64,000 nucleotides of DNA from Bacillus sp. FJAT-22090 (GTDB lineage: Bacteria; Bacillota; Bacilli; Bacillales_A; Planococcaceae). The notes beneath the pieces were generated by a model. The model searched no databases and was not told the DNA's origin. It was given only the letters and a program-made list of their open reading frames with translations. A program made the position numbers and the translations under genes. The DNA lies in the NCBI RefSeq assembly GCF_001278755.1, contig NZ_CP012601.1, positions 868,001-932,000 of the forward strand, given 5' to 3'. Below, piece by piece: positions 7,558 through 16,144 of the stretch (positions are counted from its first letter, which is position 1; the number at the start of each line of letters is the position of its first letter).

Positions 7558-8565
7558 ATGATAGGTGCGAGAATAACAGCTATTGGGACATATGTACCTG
7601 AAAAGAGATTAACAAATTTTGAACTTGAGCAATTGGTCGAAACAAATAATGAGTGGATTATTCAAAGAACAGGAATTCATGAACGTAGAATTAGCCTTTC
7701 CGAAGAATTTACAAGCAATTTATGTATATCTGCTGTAAAGGATTTAATGCGCAGATATAATAAAAAAGTTGAAGATGTAGATATGATTATTGTAGCAACA
7801 AGCACACCAGACTTTCCTTTTCCATCTGTCTCAAGTATCATACAAAACCAATTAAATATATCTCAAACAGGTGCTATCGATTTAAATGCAGCATGTGCAG
7901 GATTTGTTTATGCCTTGCATACAGCACACAGTTTAATTTCTTCTGGGCTCCACAAAAAGATATTAGTGCTTGGAGCAGATACAATCTCAAAAATTACAGA
8001 TTATACCGATAGAAGCACATGTATTTTATTTGGTGATGGGGCTGGTGCGGTATTAGTTGAAAGAGATGAACAATCAAAAAGTTTTATTGGATTCCATCTA
8101 GGAAGCGATGGGAGAGGAGCACAACATGTATATCGTTCAGGACTATCAAAAATGGTCAATGGAATTGAGTTAATCGATACTCAATATCTTGTACAAAATG
8201 GTAGAGAAGTTTTTCGATGGGTTGCAAGGAATGTTCCCACCAACATAAGAGAGCTTTTAGAAAAATCACAAATGAGTTTAGATCAAGTTGATTGGTTTAT
8301 ACCTCATAGTGCTAATTTAAGATTGATAGAGCCAATTTGTGAAAAATTAGAATACCCAATGGAAAAAACCCTTTATAGCTTAGTGAACTTTGGAAATACC
8401 TCTGCTGCTACAATTCCTTTAGCTCTTGATCTTGGAATCCGTGAGGGAAAAGTCAAAAATGGAGATCGAGTTCTCATGTACGGTTTTGGATCTGGTTTGG
8501 TTCACGCTGGACAACTTTTAGAAATAAACTTTGACGAGCAAATTAATACTCCAACTCCACTGTAA
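7558..8565 (+). CDS. fabHB: Beta-ketoacyl-ACP synthase III, FabHB type
   Basis: A 335-residue KAS III enzyme that condenses acyl-CoA primers with malonyl-ACP to start fatty acid synthesis. The catalytic triad is visible: Cys in NAACAGFVYAL (about residue 113), His in WFIPHSANLR and Asn in NFGNTSAAT; the glycine-rich end is MYGFGSGLVHAG. The N-terminus (ARITAIGTYVPEKRLTN) and TSNLCISAVK resemble Bacillus subtilis FabHB rather than FabHA. ATG 7558 fits this alignment and GGTGGAG precedes it; GTG 7549 is possible. It is probably an extra copy outside the fab operon that could widen primer use (branched chains). Confidence 0.9.
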   Translation: MIGARITAIGTYVPEKRLTNFELEQLVETNNEWIIQRTGIHERRISLSEEFTSNLCISAVKDLMRRYNKKVEDVDMIIVATSTPDFPFPSVSSIIQNQLNISQTGAIDLNAACAGFVYALHTAHSLISSGLHKKILVLGADTISKITDYTDRSTCILFGDGAGAVLVERDEQSKSFIGFHLGSDGRGAQHVYRSGLSKMVNGIELIDTQYLVQNGREVFRWVARNVPTNIRELLEKSQMSLDQVDWFIPHSANLRLIEPICEKLEYPMEKTLYSLVNFGNTSAATIPLALDLGIREGKVKNGDRVLMYGFGSGLVHAGQLLEINFDEQINTPTPL

Positions 8566-8670
8566 CCTATAATTGAGCATGTTAACTAACAAGTAAATTT
8601 TGTTTAAGAACAGGGGAACCATGTTTTCTTCCAATTTGGCGCTATTGTTTAATAAGCAACTCTTTTCTTC

Positions 8671-8747
8671 TTCAACTAACGGGTGCTTTACTTCAAGAAG
8701 GGGTAAAGCCTTTTTTCTTATTGAACTAACGGGGCAGGTTAGTTGAA
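8671..8747. repeat. attC-like repeat, short type
   Basis: TTCAACTAACGGGTGC, hairpin GCTTTACTTC/GGGGTAAAGC with T-run, TTGAACTAACGGGGCAGG and TTAGTTGAA. The right arm reads GTTGAAT, an exact GTTRRRY. Confidence 0.85.
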
Positions 8748-8844
8748 TTAGAATAACTTCTATAATTTGGATATTCCTTTAAAAAGAGTGTTTTGATAGT
8801 CGATTAGTTAAACAAGGGACAGATTACGTATTGGGGTGTATTGA

Positions 8845-9177
8845 ATGAAAAAATTTCTAATAATTGGGTTGGTAATTTTATTTCTTGTTCCGATTTATAT
8901 TGTACAAACAAAAAAACGCTCGTACGAAAATAAAATTGAACACTTCCTGACAGAAGAGATGTCATACGTTAAGGAAGATATACAGTCCATTGAAGGTAAA
9001 TGGCATCTTGCAGGGTTGCCAAGTTATTGGGTTAACGTCATTTTTTCAGATGAACCAAATATTGTGTATATTTATTTTGCTCACGATAATGTACGGATTG
9101 GACAGTATGATTATAATTCAATAGATTCTACGATTCTTTCAACAGATAAATTAAAGCATTACGAGCCATACGAATGA
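8845..9177 (+). CDS. DUF3139-like small membrane-anchored protein
   Basis: A 110-residue protein with one N-terminal membrane helix (KKFLIIGLVILFLVPIYIV) and an extracytoplasmic part with KRSYENKIEHFLTEEM and GLPSYWVNVIFSDEPNIVYIY. The layout and the Y-x-x-x-I-x-x-F-L pattern match the Bacillus DUF3139 family as I remember it. There is no lipobox. Function unknown. A single-gene cassette. Confidence 0.7.
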   Translation: MKKFLIIGLVILFLVPIYIVQTKKRSYENKIEHFLTEEMSYVKEDIQSIEGKWHLAGLPSYWVNVIFSDEPNIVYIYFAHDNVRIGQYDYNSIDSTILSTDKLKHYEPYE

Positions 9178-9279
9178 AATAAAAAGGGGTGACTATAAAC
9201 TATTGCCTTTTGAAATAATTAATTTTATTTCCTCAGATACATGATGATATTTTATATGTTAGTTTGTGAAGGAATGAAC

Positions 9280-9355
9280 TTAAAGTAACGGGTGCTTTAC
9301 TTCAAGAAGGAGTAAAGTTTTTTTCTTATTGAACTAACGCAGCAGGTTAGTTGAA
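9280..9355. repeat. attC-like repeat, short type
   Basis: Left TTAAAGTAACGGGTGC (weak), hairpin CTTTACTTC/GAGTAAAG with T-run, right TTGAACTAACGCAGCAGG and TTAGTTGAA. Confidence 0.75.
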
Positions 9356-9425
9356 GAAGCAGGAGTTTTTAGAAACATATAGAATTAATTAATACATGAT
9401 TGATTTTTCATGTTGGAGGATTCTT

Positions 9426-9617
9426 ATGGCAAAGTACATGCTACTTCTCATTCCAATTTTCTTATTATTCGTTTTTATTTGGGCATTTAACAGTTTGAAG
9501 AACTCAAATACTGAACCTACACCTCATATTTGGTTTTCACTTTTTCTTTCTATTTTAATATCAATTCAAGCGATAATAGGAGCTATTCGGGGATTTAAAA
9601 AGATTAAAAAATCCTAA
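9426..9617 (+). CDS. Small membrane protein, two helices
   Basis: A 63-residue protein starting at ATG 9426 behind TTGGAGGA, with two predicted membrane helices (MLLLIPIFLLFVFIWAF and WFSLFLSILISIQAIIGAI) and a lysine-rich C-terminus GFKKIKKS, so the tail should be cytosolic. I do not recognise a family. The stop codon lies 3 bases before the left box of the next repeat. Confidence 0.65.
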   Translation: MAKYMLLLIPIFLLFVFIWAFNSLKNSNTEPTPHIWFSLFLSILISIQAIIGAIRGFKKIKKS

Positions 9618-9750
9618 TTCAACTAACGGGTGCTTAAGTTAAGAAAGACCTTCTTTCGAAGGTCTTTTTTTTTACGTCCAAAACATCAAGTATATTTAGG
9701 TGATCCATTGTGAAATGTTACACCTAAACTAACGGGGCAGTTTAGTTGAA
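9618..9750. repeat. attC-like repeat, long type
   Basis: TTCAACTAACGGGTGC, hairpin AAAGACCTTC/GAAGGTCTTT with long T-run, ACGTCCAAAACATCAAGTA, TTGTGAAATGTTACACC, right AACTAACGGGGCAG with TTTAGTTGAA. Full copy. Confidence 0.85.
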
Positions 9751-9800
9751 GAAGAAGGTTTTTTTGCGATTGTGTTGAATAAGTTAATATATGTAAATTA
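9751..9800. other. Geneless cassette body, copy 1
   Basis: A 50-bp stretch with no ORF, nearly identical to 9876-9925 (GCGATTGTGTTGAATAAG, TTAATATATGTAAATTAT). Confidence 0.7.
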
Positions 9801-9875
9801 TGAACAAAAGGGGTGCTTTACTTCAAGTCTGTGGGTGGCACTTTTTTCTTGAACTAACGAAGCAGTTTAGTTGAA
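9801..9875. repeat. attC-like repeat, short type
   Basis: Left TGAACAAAAGGGGTGC, TTTACTTCAAG hairpin with T-run, right TTGAACTAACGAAGCAG with TTTAGTTGAA. It ends a geneless unit. Confidence 0.75.
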
Positions 9876-9925
9876 GAAGAAGGTTTTTTCGCGATTGTGT
9901 TGAATAAGTTAATATATGTAAATTA
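9876..9925. other. Geneless cassette body, copy 2
   Basis: Repeats 9751-9800 with a few changes; no ORF. Together with the adjacent repeats it shows a tandem duplication of about 125 bp. Confidence 0.7.
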
Positions 9926-9999
9926 TTGAACAAAAGAGTGCTTTACTTCAAGTATAGGGCGGAACTTTTTTCTTGAACTAACGCAGCAGGTTAGTTCAA
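9926..9999. repeat. attC-like repeat, short type
   Basis: Left TTGAACAAAAGAGTGC, degenerate central hairpin with T-run, right TTGAACTAACGCAGCAGG with TTAGTTCAA. A sister of the copy at 9801-9875. Confidence 0.75.
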
Positions 10000-10021
10000 G
10001 AAAGAATGTCTAAAATAAAGT

Positions 10022-10915
10022 TTATTTAACCCAATTTTTAACTATATTCATTTTTTTAGATATTGATGTCATATCAATCTGAGCTATAAAAATGCCAAGA
10101 ATAACGATACAACAACCAATAACATCACTAAGGATAAAAAGCTCCCCTATAAAAAGAACAGCAAACAAAGCAGCAAAGATCGGTTCCAGAGCAAAAATTA
10201 ATCCAATATGTGTTGGAGTTGTGTATTTTTGAGCTATACTTTGACAAATAAATCCTACAGCACTACAAAGTATTCCTAGTCCTAAGATTGCAATCCAAGA
10301 GTTTAATGTAAATGGTAGAGAAGGATTTTCTAAGATGACACTACAAATCAATCCCATAAGCCCAGCAAAGCCTAATTGTAAGATACCAAGAGTCATGGGA
10401 TCATCTTGCTTAGTTAGTTTTCCTGTTAAAATTATGTGTATTGCATAACAAAATGCACCGATTATACATAAAAGGTCTCCAATATTTATACTGAATGGTT
10501 GCTTTAATGTCAATAACCCAATACCAGTCAGAGTAAATACTAAACCGACAAGAAGTTGACAAGACGGTAAACGTTTAATTAATATACAATTAATTAACGG
10601 TACAAAAATAACGGTAAGACTTACAAGAAATCCAGCATTAGATGCGGTAGTCTTACTCACACCAAATGTAATGAATGTAAAAACTCCGAACAATACAGCT
10701 CCTAACATAAATGAGGAAATAAACGCTTGTTTAGTGACCTTCATTAGCCGTTTATAAAATAGAATTCCTGCAATTAAAAAAGCAATTAAAAATCTAAGAG
10801 AAATGATGTTGAAAGTCTGAAGAGACATAAGCCCCATTTTCATAAAAACATAAGATAATCCCCAAAAAATATTTACGACTACCATCATAATATTAGCTTT
10901 TGTTTGATAACTCAT
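10022..10915 (-). CDS. EamA/DMT family transporter
   Basis: A 297-residue integral membrane protein with ten hydrophobic helices in two repeats of five, the EamA (drug/metabolite transporter) arrangement. Typical pieces are VVNIFWGLSYVFMKMGL at the N-terminus, LRFLIAFLIAGILFYKR, and in the second half THIGLIFALEPIFAALFAVLFIGE, which is the diagnostic EamA motif near the end. It lies 52 bases downstream of a flavin reductase gene on the same strand, and both are divergent from a LysR gene, so the three probably form one regulated unit. Substrate unknown. Confidence 0.9.
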   Translation of the reverse strand: MSYQTKANIMMVVVNIFWGLSYVFMKMGLMSLQTFNIISLRFLIAFLIAGILFYKRLMKVTKQAFISSFMLGAVLFGVFTFITFGVSKTTASNAGFLVSLTVIFVPLINCILIKRLPSCQLLVGLVFTLTGIGLLTLKQPFSINIGDLLCIIGAFCYAIHIILTGKLTKQDDPMTLGILQLGFAGLMGLICSVILENPSLPFTLNSWIAILGLGILCSAVGFICQSIAQKYTTPTHIGLIFALEPIFAALFAVLFIGELFILSDVIGCCIVILGIFIAQIDMTSISKKMNIVKNWVK

Positions 10916-10967
10916 TAACTACAATCCAATCTTCTTATTATCCCATAGCTCATTCCTAACATAGTCA

Positions 10968-11507
10968 TTAAATTAATTTTTTCCGTAGTTCCTCCGCAGT
11001 TAATAATGCTTCTGCATCTTGATAGATGTCTTCGGGTTTGTTCCCATTTCCAAGAATATACCCCGTAAATTCGATTCCTATAAAATCAAAAATATACTTA
11101 AACTGTTGAATCATAGGCAGTCCTTTTATGAATGGTTCATCTCCTCCGACTGCAATCACAAATGCTTTTTTTCTTGCCATATTATCTTTGAAATTAGGAT
11201 ATTTAGAGTCTTTTAAAGTCTGGGACCATCTATCAATAAAGTTTTTCATAATTCCTGACATGCTGTACCAATAAATTGGAGTAGAAAATATTAAGATATC
11301 ATGCTGCAGAATACGATTTATAATTAAATTATAATCATCATTTCTATCTTGAAATCCATTTTCGGAATGTCTCATGTCTATAATTGGCAGGATATTATAA
11401 TCCCTTAAGTATATTTTCTCTGTATCTATGCCGTGAATTACATGTTCTGTCAGTATATCTGTATTTCCATTTTGTCTAGTTCCCCCATAAATTATCGCGA
11501 TGGTCAT
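10968..11507 (-). CDS. NAD(P)H-dependent FMN reductase / flavodoxin-like oxidoreductase
   Basis: A 179-residue flavodoxin-fold enzyme. The N-terminal phosphate loop is YGGTRQNGNTDILTE, followed by the FMN-binding IFSTPIYWYSMSGIMKNFIDR (about residues 73-93), typical of the NADPH-dependent FMN reductase/NAD(P)H oxidoreductase group. SD AAGGAGAGG lies before ATG 11507. It starts 132 bases from the divergent LysR gene. Members reduce quinones, nitro or azo compounds; the substrate here is unknown. Confidence 0.88.
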   Translation of the reverse strand: MTIAIIYGGTRQNGNTDILTEHVIHGIDTEKIYLRDYNILPIIDMRHSENGFQDRNDDYNLIINRILQHDILIFSTPIYWYSMSGIMKNFIDRWSQTLKDSKYPNFKDNMARKKAFVIAVGGDEPFIKGLPMIQQFKYIFDFIGIEFTGYILGNGNKPEDIYQDAEALLTAEELRKKLI

Positions 11508-11639
11508 GAAAAACCTCTCCTTTTCTAATATCTAATTTGTTTCCTAATTACTTGTATCTTATAATAAAATTATAAAACGAAAAAGATGATTATTCCGATT
11601 GAATCAATCGAATTAAACGATTAACATGAGGTGTATTTT

Positions 11640-12524
11640 ATGGAAATCAAACAATTGATTACTTTTAAAACTGCAGCAGAAAATTTGAATTTTACACAGA
11701 CAGCAAAAATTTTAAATTTTGCACAATCAAGTGTAACAGCCCAAATAAAATCTCTTGAGGGTGAAATAGGTAAGCCATTATTTGAGCGTTTAGGAAAACG
11801 GTTAATTTTGACTGAAGCCGGGCAGCAGTTTAAATTATATGCTGAAAAGATGATCATACTAAGTGAAGAAGCAGTAATGATAGCAAATGGAGAAGATGAA
11901 TCAGTAGGTACTCTTACAATAGGGGCACAGGAAAGCCAGTGTACATACCGATTACCTCCAATTCTCAAAGAGTTCAAGGCTAAATTCCCAAAAGTTAAGC
12001 TTGTTTTTAGACCCGCAAATTCTGACGAGATGGCAAGAAGGCAGTTAATGGAAGGTATTTTAGATGTTGCTTTTATTATGGACACAAGTAGGCCAGAAGA
12101 ATCTTTAAGAGTAGAGAAGCTTATCGAGGAGGAGTTGAAAATGGTGACCTCACCAAACAATGCAAAAAATGTGCTATCGTTATCAGATCTTAAGCATGAA
12201 ACACTTTTGTTTACAGAAGCTGGTTGTTCATATCGAAGAATATTGGAAGACTCTTTAAACTCAAAAGGAGTATATCCGTTAGATAAAATAGAATTTGGTA
12301 GCATAGAAGCAATTAAACAATGTGTATTAGCAGGACTAGGCGTGGCACTATTACCGGAGATGGTAGTTGAAAAAGACATTAAAGAGGGAAGAATGAAGGA
12401 ATTACCATGGAATACTTCTACATCTCCACTTTTTACGCAGGTTGCTTGGCACAAGGATAAACGCATTACACCTCCTTTGGAGGAATTTATTAATTTAACT
12501 CGTAAGACATTTTTATCTAAATGA
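11640..12524 (+). CDS. LysR family transcriptional regulator
   Basis: A 294-residue LysR-type regulator: helix-turn-helix IKQLITFKTAAENLNFTQTAKILNFAQSSVTAQIKSLE (residues 3-40) and the two-lobe ligand domain with GTLTIGAQESQCTYRLPPILKEF. ATG 11640 is preferred, with GAGGTG 6 bases upstream; an earlier GTG is in frame at 11631. The start faces the flavin reductase, and the shared 132-bp gap is AT-rich with a TTAATCG-type dyad (GATTGAATCAATCGAATTAA) near 11598, a likely LysR site (T-N11-A type). It most likely controls the divergent reductase-transporter pair. Confidence 0.9.
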   Translation: MEIKQLITFKTAAENLNFTQTAKILNFAQSSVTAQIKSLEGEIGKPLFERLGKRLILTEAGQQFKLYAEKMIILSEEAVMIANGEDESVGTLTIGAQESQCTYRLPPILKEFKAKFPKVKLVFRPANSDEMARRQLMEGILDVAFIMDTSRPEESLRVEKLIEEELKMVTSPNNAKNVLSLSDLKHETLLFTEAGCSYRRILEDSLNSKGVYPLDKIEFGSIEAIKQCVLAGLGVALLPEMVVEKDIKEGRMKELPWNTSTSPLFTQVAWHKDKRITPPLEEFINLTRKTFLSK

Positions 12525-12557
12525 TTTTATTTTCAAATGAATTGTTATATTGTGTTA

Positions 12558-12687
12558 TTCAACTAACGGGTGCTTTAGTTAAACAAGACCATCAATTCGA
12601 TGGTCTATTTTTATGTCCAAAACAAAGTAAAATTCGGTGATCAAGTGTGAAATGTTACACTTAAACTAACGGTGCAGTTTAGTTTAA
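12558..12687. repeat. attC-like repeat, long type
   Basis: TTCAACTAACGGGTGC, hairpin GACCATC/GATGGTC with T-run, TGTGAAATGTTACACTT, right AACTAACGGTGCAG with TTTAGTTTAA. It closes the three-gene LysR unit. Confidence 0.85.
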
Positions 12688-12749
12688 GAAGGCTAAGTAA
12701 TAACTTTGGTTGTTTTTTGTTGTAATCTTTATAAGGAGGAGGTGTTATT

Positions 12750-13238
12750 TTGAAGAAAAAATATATAGCTCTTCTTATTGAATTGGCATTAGTTATGAAT
12801 GTAATATGTGTATATTTGTTTTTTTACTTTTGGGAAATGAAAGCTCAAGGAGAGTATAGGAAATATGATAAAGGGGTTACTGTTGAGGTAAATAATTTGA
12901 GTAATCAAAGTCTACCTGATCTGATATTTTCATATAGCGTCAATAAGAAGGATTATAAAGAGGTAGGAACTATAAAAAGTCTAAAAGCTGGAGAAGTAAC
13001 CCAAATAACTGGAAGCAGCAAAGAGATAAAATCAAGTGATACAAGCTTATATTTGCATTATTACATTAATAATGGTGGAAAAGCAGTGGATAGTTTAGCT
13101 TATTTTTATACTGCGGAACCTACAAAAGCTGTCATTGTTTTAAATATCCATGAAGTAAAACCTCATGGATTTTTAAAGTATGAATATAGAGGTTATAATG
13201 GCTGGGATAAATATGGGCCAGATGAAATTAACTATTGA
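12750..13238 (+). CDS. Membrane-anchored hypothetical protein (family with 13373 and 34770)
   Basis: TTG start behind AAGGAGGAGG. The 162-residue product has one N-terminal membrane helix (ALLIELALVMNVICVYLFFYF) and an extracytoplasmic beta-rich domain with YDKGVTVEVNNLSNQSLPDLIFSY, AGEVTQI and KYEYRGYNG. The order matches the two proteins at 13373 and 34770 (EEGVTIEINNLSGSDLANLNFSY ... DYDIRGFDG), so this is the more distant member of a three-copy family inside the array. Function unknown; it could be a cell-envelope or immunity-like protein. Confidence 0.75.
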   Translation: MKKKYIALLIELALVMNVICVYLFFYFWEMKAQGEYRKYDKGVTVEVNNLSNQSLPDLIFSYSVNKKDYKEVGTIKSLKAGEVTQITGSSKEIKSSDTSLYLHYYINNGGKAVDSLAYFYTAEPTKAVIVLNIHEVKPHGFLKYEYRGYNGWDKYGPDEINY

Positions 13239-13268
13239 ATAATGAATTTATTATTCAATAGTAAGATG

Positions 13269-13354
13269 TTAAACTAACTAGCGGGTGCTTTAGGTTGAAA
13301 ACACGAACTGATAAGCGGTTCTTTTTTCTTATTACGAAGTAGGTACTGTCGAAT
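13269..13354. repeat. attC-like repeat, degenerate
   Basis: Left TTAAACTAACTAGCGGGTGC (with a 3-4 base insertion), central arm with T-run, right box degraded to TTATTACGAAGTAGGTACTGTCGAA. The same degraded right arm is present in the duplicate at 34723-34750. Confidence 0.55.
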
Positions 13355-13372
13355 ATTAGGAGGCTATAGGAT

Positions 13373-13855
13373 TTGAAATATAAAACAGTTCTATTCTGTT
13401 TATTAGTATTTGTTCTTTTATTTATATTAGTTATGTTACTACCTTTTTTACAAGAGCCTGATGTTTATCAAAATTATGAAGAAGGCGTTACGATAGAGAT
13501 AAATAATTTAAGTGGAAGTGACCTAGCCAATCTTAATTTTTCATACGGTTATGTAGAGGATACAGTCACAGTCTATAAAGAAATAGGCAATATAGAACGA
13601 TTAAAACCTGGGAATACCTCAATAATAAAAACAAAAAAAAATAAAAATTTAAATAATAGAGGAAGGGATACAAGCATTTACATGAACTATAAGCTTTTAA
13701 ATGGTTTTGAAATAAATGAAAATTTGGTATACTTTAATCCTCCTCAACCAGATAAAATCGTTCTTATAATTAATATTAATCAAATAGATAGCTATGGAAA
13801 TATAGATTATGATATAAGAGGCTTTGATGGAGTACGATCATTTCCATCTTACTAA
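13373..13855 (+). CDS. Membrane-anchored hypothetical protein, duplicated cassette copy A
   Basis: TTG start behind AGGAGG. A 160-residue protein with a single N-terminal membrane helix (VLFCLLVFVLLFILVMLLPFL) and an outer domain with EGVTIEINNLSGSDLANLNFSY, KTKKNK, YMNYKLLNGFEI and YFNPPQPDKIVLII. It is nearly identical to the product of 34770-35252, and the downstream noncoding DNA is duplicated too. It also resembles its upstream neighbour at 12750. Function unknown. Confidence 0.75.
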   Translation: MKYKTVLFCLLVFVLLFILVMLLPFLQEPDVYQNYEEGVTIEINNLSGSDLANLNFSYGYVEDTVTVYKEIGNIERLKPGNTSIIKTKKNKNLNNRGRDTSIYMNYKLLNGFEINENLVYFNPPQPDKIVLIININQIDSYGNIDYDIRGFDGVRSFPSY

Positions 13856-14253
13856 GAATAGCTGTCGAGTAAACCCTATTTCTTTTTTGAAATGCTATTC
13901 TTGCCAGGAGATAAATTAACCCTTAACTTCATCCCATCAGCTTTGTAAATTGCTACTTTTCTAGGCTTAGTGAAATCGCTAAAGTTGATGCTGTATAACA
14001 CTCTAAAATAAATCAATATGCCAAATGAAAAATTTGATGAATTGGCAGAATATTGTCGGATACTAGATGAAAGAGAAGCCACCAACCGATAACTCGGAGG
14101 GTGGTTTATTATTAGGCAATATTAAAGGGAAAGGTTGATTTATCGTAATATGATATGACGACACCTGCACCATGTCTAATATTTTTTTAATAATAAGCTC
14201 AAGTTAATTGGATATTTATGTTAATATTTGAATAAGATTGTGAAGAAATATAC
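13856..14253. other. Noncoding tail of duplicated cassette (copy A) with terminator
   Basis: No gene is supported. The stretch is conserved in copy B (35253-35473 plus 36919-37075). It holds remnants that still read like protein ends: on the + strand FDELAEYCRILDEREATNR (14024-14092) and on the - strand TKPRKVAIYKADGMKLRVNL. CCACC...GGTGG (about 14079-14105) followed by a T-run is a weak terminator; in copy B an IS3 element sits in its loop. Confidence 0.5.
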
Positions 14254-14280
14254 TTAAACTAACGAAGCAGGTTAGTTGAA
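14254..14280. repeat. attC-like repeat, right arm
   Basis: TTAAACTAACGAAGCAGG with TTAGTTGAA, preceded by TTGGATATTTATGTTA and AGATTGTGAAGAAATATAC. The left box is absent. Confidence 0.7.
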
Positions 14281-14399
14281 TAAGAGATAAGCGCAAATAA
14301 AGAGGATTTTTATTTTCTAAATCGAATAATTTAAGAGGTCTTGGTTTTGACTTAAACCAACAAGTTCTTAAATTTAGTATTAAGGGGAGAAAAGATAAA

Positions 14400-14990
14400 T
14401 TGATTATTCGTGAATATACAGATACTGATGAAAAAGGTTGGGTACGATGTAGAACGCTATCATTCTTAAATACAGCTTATTTTGATAATGTTCTAAATAA
14501 AAAGGAAAGCTATGAAAATCCTGCAATCGAACTAGTTGCAGAATTAAACGGACAAATTGTTGGTCTCATTGATGTAGAGTATGAAAAGGAAGAAAAGACA
14601 GTTTGTTCAAGAGGAGAAGGTTTAGGAGGAATGATTTGGCATATTGCAGTTCATCCAGATTATTATCGACAAGGAATTGGCGAGAAACTTCTTCAAGAAG
14701 CGGAAAAGCGAGCAATCAGTTTAGGTTTAAATCGTTTTGAAGCGTGGACTAGAGACGACCGTTGGGTACAGAACTGGTATGAAAAAATGTTGTTTAATAA
14801 GGAAGATTCATACTACCATATTTACTTTGAAGGAAATGAAATGAAAAATAGAATTCAAAGTACCATTCCTAAACTCTACTTAGTCAATTCATTCACACAT
14901 TACGTAGGAGAAGAGATTGAGCAATTTAAAACATCCAATCAACGAATTCATGAATGTGTTTGCTATGAAAAATATTTGAATATTATATAG
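14400..14990 (+). CDS. GNAT family N-acetyltransferase
   Basis: TTG start behind AAGGGGAG. A 196-residue GNAT with the acetyl-CoA loop HPDYYRQGIGEKLLQEAEKRA (about residues 90-110), preceded by the strand IWHIAVHPDY and followed by LGLNRFEAWTRDDRWVQNWY. The C-terminal 50 residues extend beyond the usual GNAT fold. A single-gene cassette; substrate unknown. Confidence 0.88.
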   Translation: MIIREYTDTDEKGWVRCRTLSFLNTAYFDNVLNKKESYENPAIELVAELNGQIVGLIDVEYEKEEKTVCSRGEGLGGMIWHIAVHPDYYRQGIGEKLLQEAEKRAISLGLNRFEAWTRDDRWVQNWYEKMLFNKEDSYYHIYFEGNEMKNRIQSTIPKLYLVNSFTHYVGEEIEQFKTSNQRIHECVCYEKYLNII

Positions 14991-14997
14991 TGCTTGT

Positions 14998-15071
14998 TCA
15001 ACTAACGGGTGCTTTACTTCAAGAAGGAAAAGTATTTTTCCTTATTGAACTAACGCAGCAGGTTAGCTTAA
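14998..15071. repeat. attC-like repeat, short type
   Basis: TTCAACTAACGGGTGC, CTTTACTTCAAGAAGG hairpin with T-run, TTGAACTAACGCAGCAGG with TTAGCTTAA. The right arm has changes in the outer box. Confidence 0.8.
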
Positions 15072-15177
15072 TAAATATCAGATTTTGAATAGTTAATTTT
15101 AAATTTAGAAATATGTTATTATTTCACATTAGAGTATATTGCTTTAAATAATTTTAAAAGAACTTTGGAGGAACAAT

Positions 15178-15642
15178 ATGAATATAAAGTTAGCTACGCT
15201 AGAGCAAGTTAATCAAATAGAAATTTTATATCAAGAGCTTTTTTTAAAAATGTCAAACTTTCAGCCCAAATATATAAAGCCTGCAAAGCAGGATGTAGAG
15301 TTTATAAGGAAAACAATCAATGAAAAGGATTCGGATATTTTATTAGCTGAAATTGATAACTGTACTATAGGTTTTTTACTTATTCAAGAACTAATCACAC
15401 CATCATATACTTGTTTGGTTGAACATAAATACGCATTTATTCCAGATATAATTGTTGGAACCAAATATCAATCTCAAGGAATTGGTTCAGCTTTGTTATT
15501 AGAAGCAAAAAAATGGGCTGAAAATCGAAAATTAGATTACTTAGAGTTGAATGTACTGTCTGAAAATATTGGTGCTATTACTTTATATGAAAAGCAAGGA
15601 TTTATAGATGTGAGCCATACAATGCGCTATGAATTTAATTGA
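15178..15642 (+). CDS. GNAT family N-acetyltransferase
   Basis: A 154-residue GNAT with RBS TTGGAGGA. Acetyl-CoA loop VGTKYQSQGIGSALLLEAKKWA (about residues 92-113), then LDYLELNVLSENIGAITLYEKQGF, the canonical last strand-helix. The N-terminal IKLATLEQVNQIEILYQELF is typical of GNATs acting on amino-acid-like substrates, but this is not specific. A single-gene cassette. Confidence 0.9.
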   Translation: MNIKLATLEQVNQIEILYQELFLKMSNFQPKYIKPAKQDVEFIRKTINEKDSDILLAEIDNCTIGFLLIQELITPSYTCLVEHKYAFIPDIIVGTKYQSQGIGSALLLEAKKWAENRKLDYLELNVLSENIGAITLYEKQGFIDVSHTMRYEFN

Positions 15643-15758
15643 AAAGACATAGGGAGTATTAGTGTGTTAAGAAACTAATTAATTCTGTTCAGTAATTGGG
15701 TCGTATTGGTAAAAATCAGAAGGAATTTTTGAGAAGGAAGTTGAAATTAATGATATTC

Positions 15759-15890
15759 TTCAACTAACGGGTGCTTTAGTTACACAAGACCATCATTTCG
15801 ATGGTCTGTTTTTTTATCCAAAACACCAAGTAGATTTCATAAATCCATTTTGAAATATTACACTTAAACTAACGTAGCAGTTTAGTTGAA
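15759..15890. repeat. attC-like repeat, long type
   Basis: TTCAACTAACGGGTGC, hairpin GACCATC/GATGGTC with T-run, TTTTGAAATATTACACTT, right AACTAACGTAGCAG with TTTAGTTGAA, reading GTTGAAC (exact GTTRRRY). Confidence 0.85.
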
Positions 15891-16144
15891 CAAAGGGGTT
15901 ATTTTTATAAACGCAGAAAATATACATTGAAACGATGTAGGGTTTATAATTAATAATTTTTAAACAACCGGTGCAAGAGTTGTTGAATAAACATGGTTCG
16001 GCAGCTCTTTCTCTTATTGCAGCAAGCCTTATTGACCTATCAGGGCAGAAATTACAAAAGAGGGATTTGTAATTTTATGTAGAATTAGAATATGTCTGGC
16101 TATTGATTTTTTTTATAGCCGAAACTTATGGAAGGGGTGACATA
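15891..16144. other. Intergenic stretch with a relic repeat
   Basis: No gene. CAACCGGTGCAAGAGTTG and GGCAGCTC...TTATTGCAGCAAG (15964-16026), then TTGACCTATCAGGGCAG (16030-16046) look like an old attC-like repeat with decayed boxes. Confidence 0.4.

Noticed and set aside
11621..12466. Long open frame on the reverse strand
   Set aside because: It is the complement of the LysR gene; the LysR frame has a family match and an RBS.
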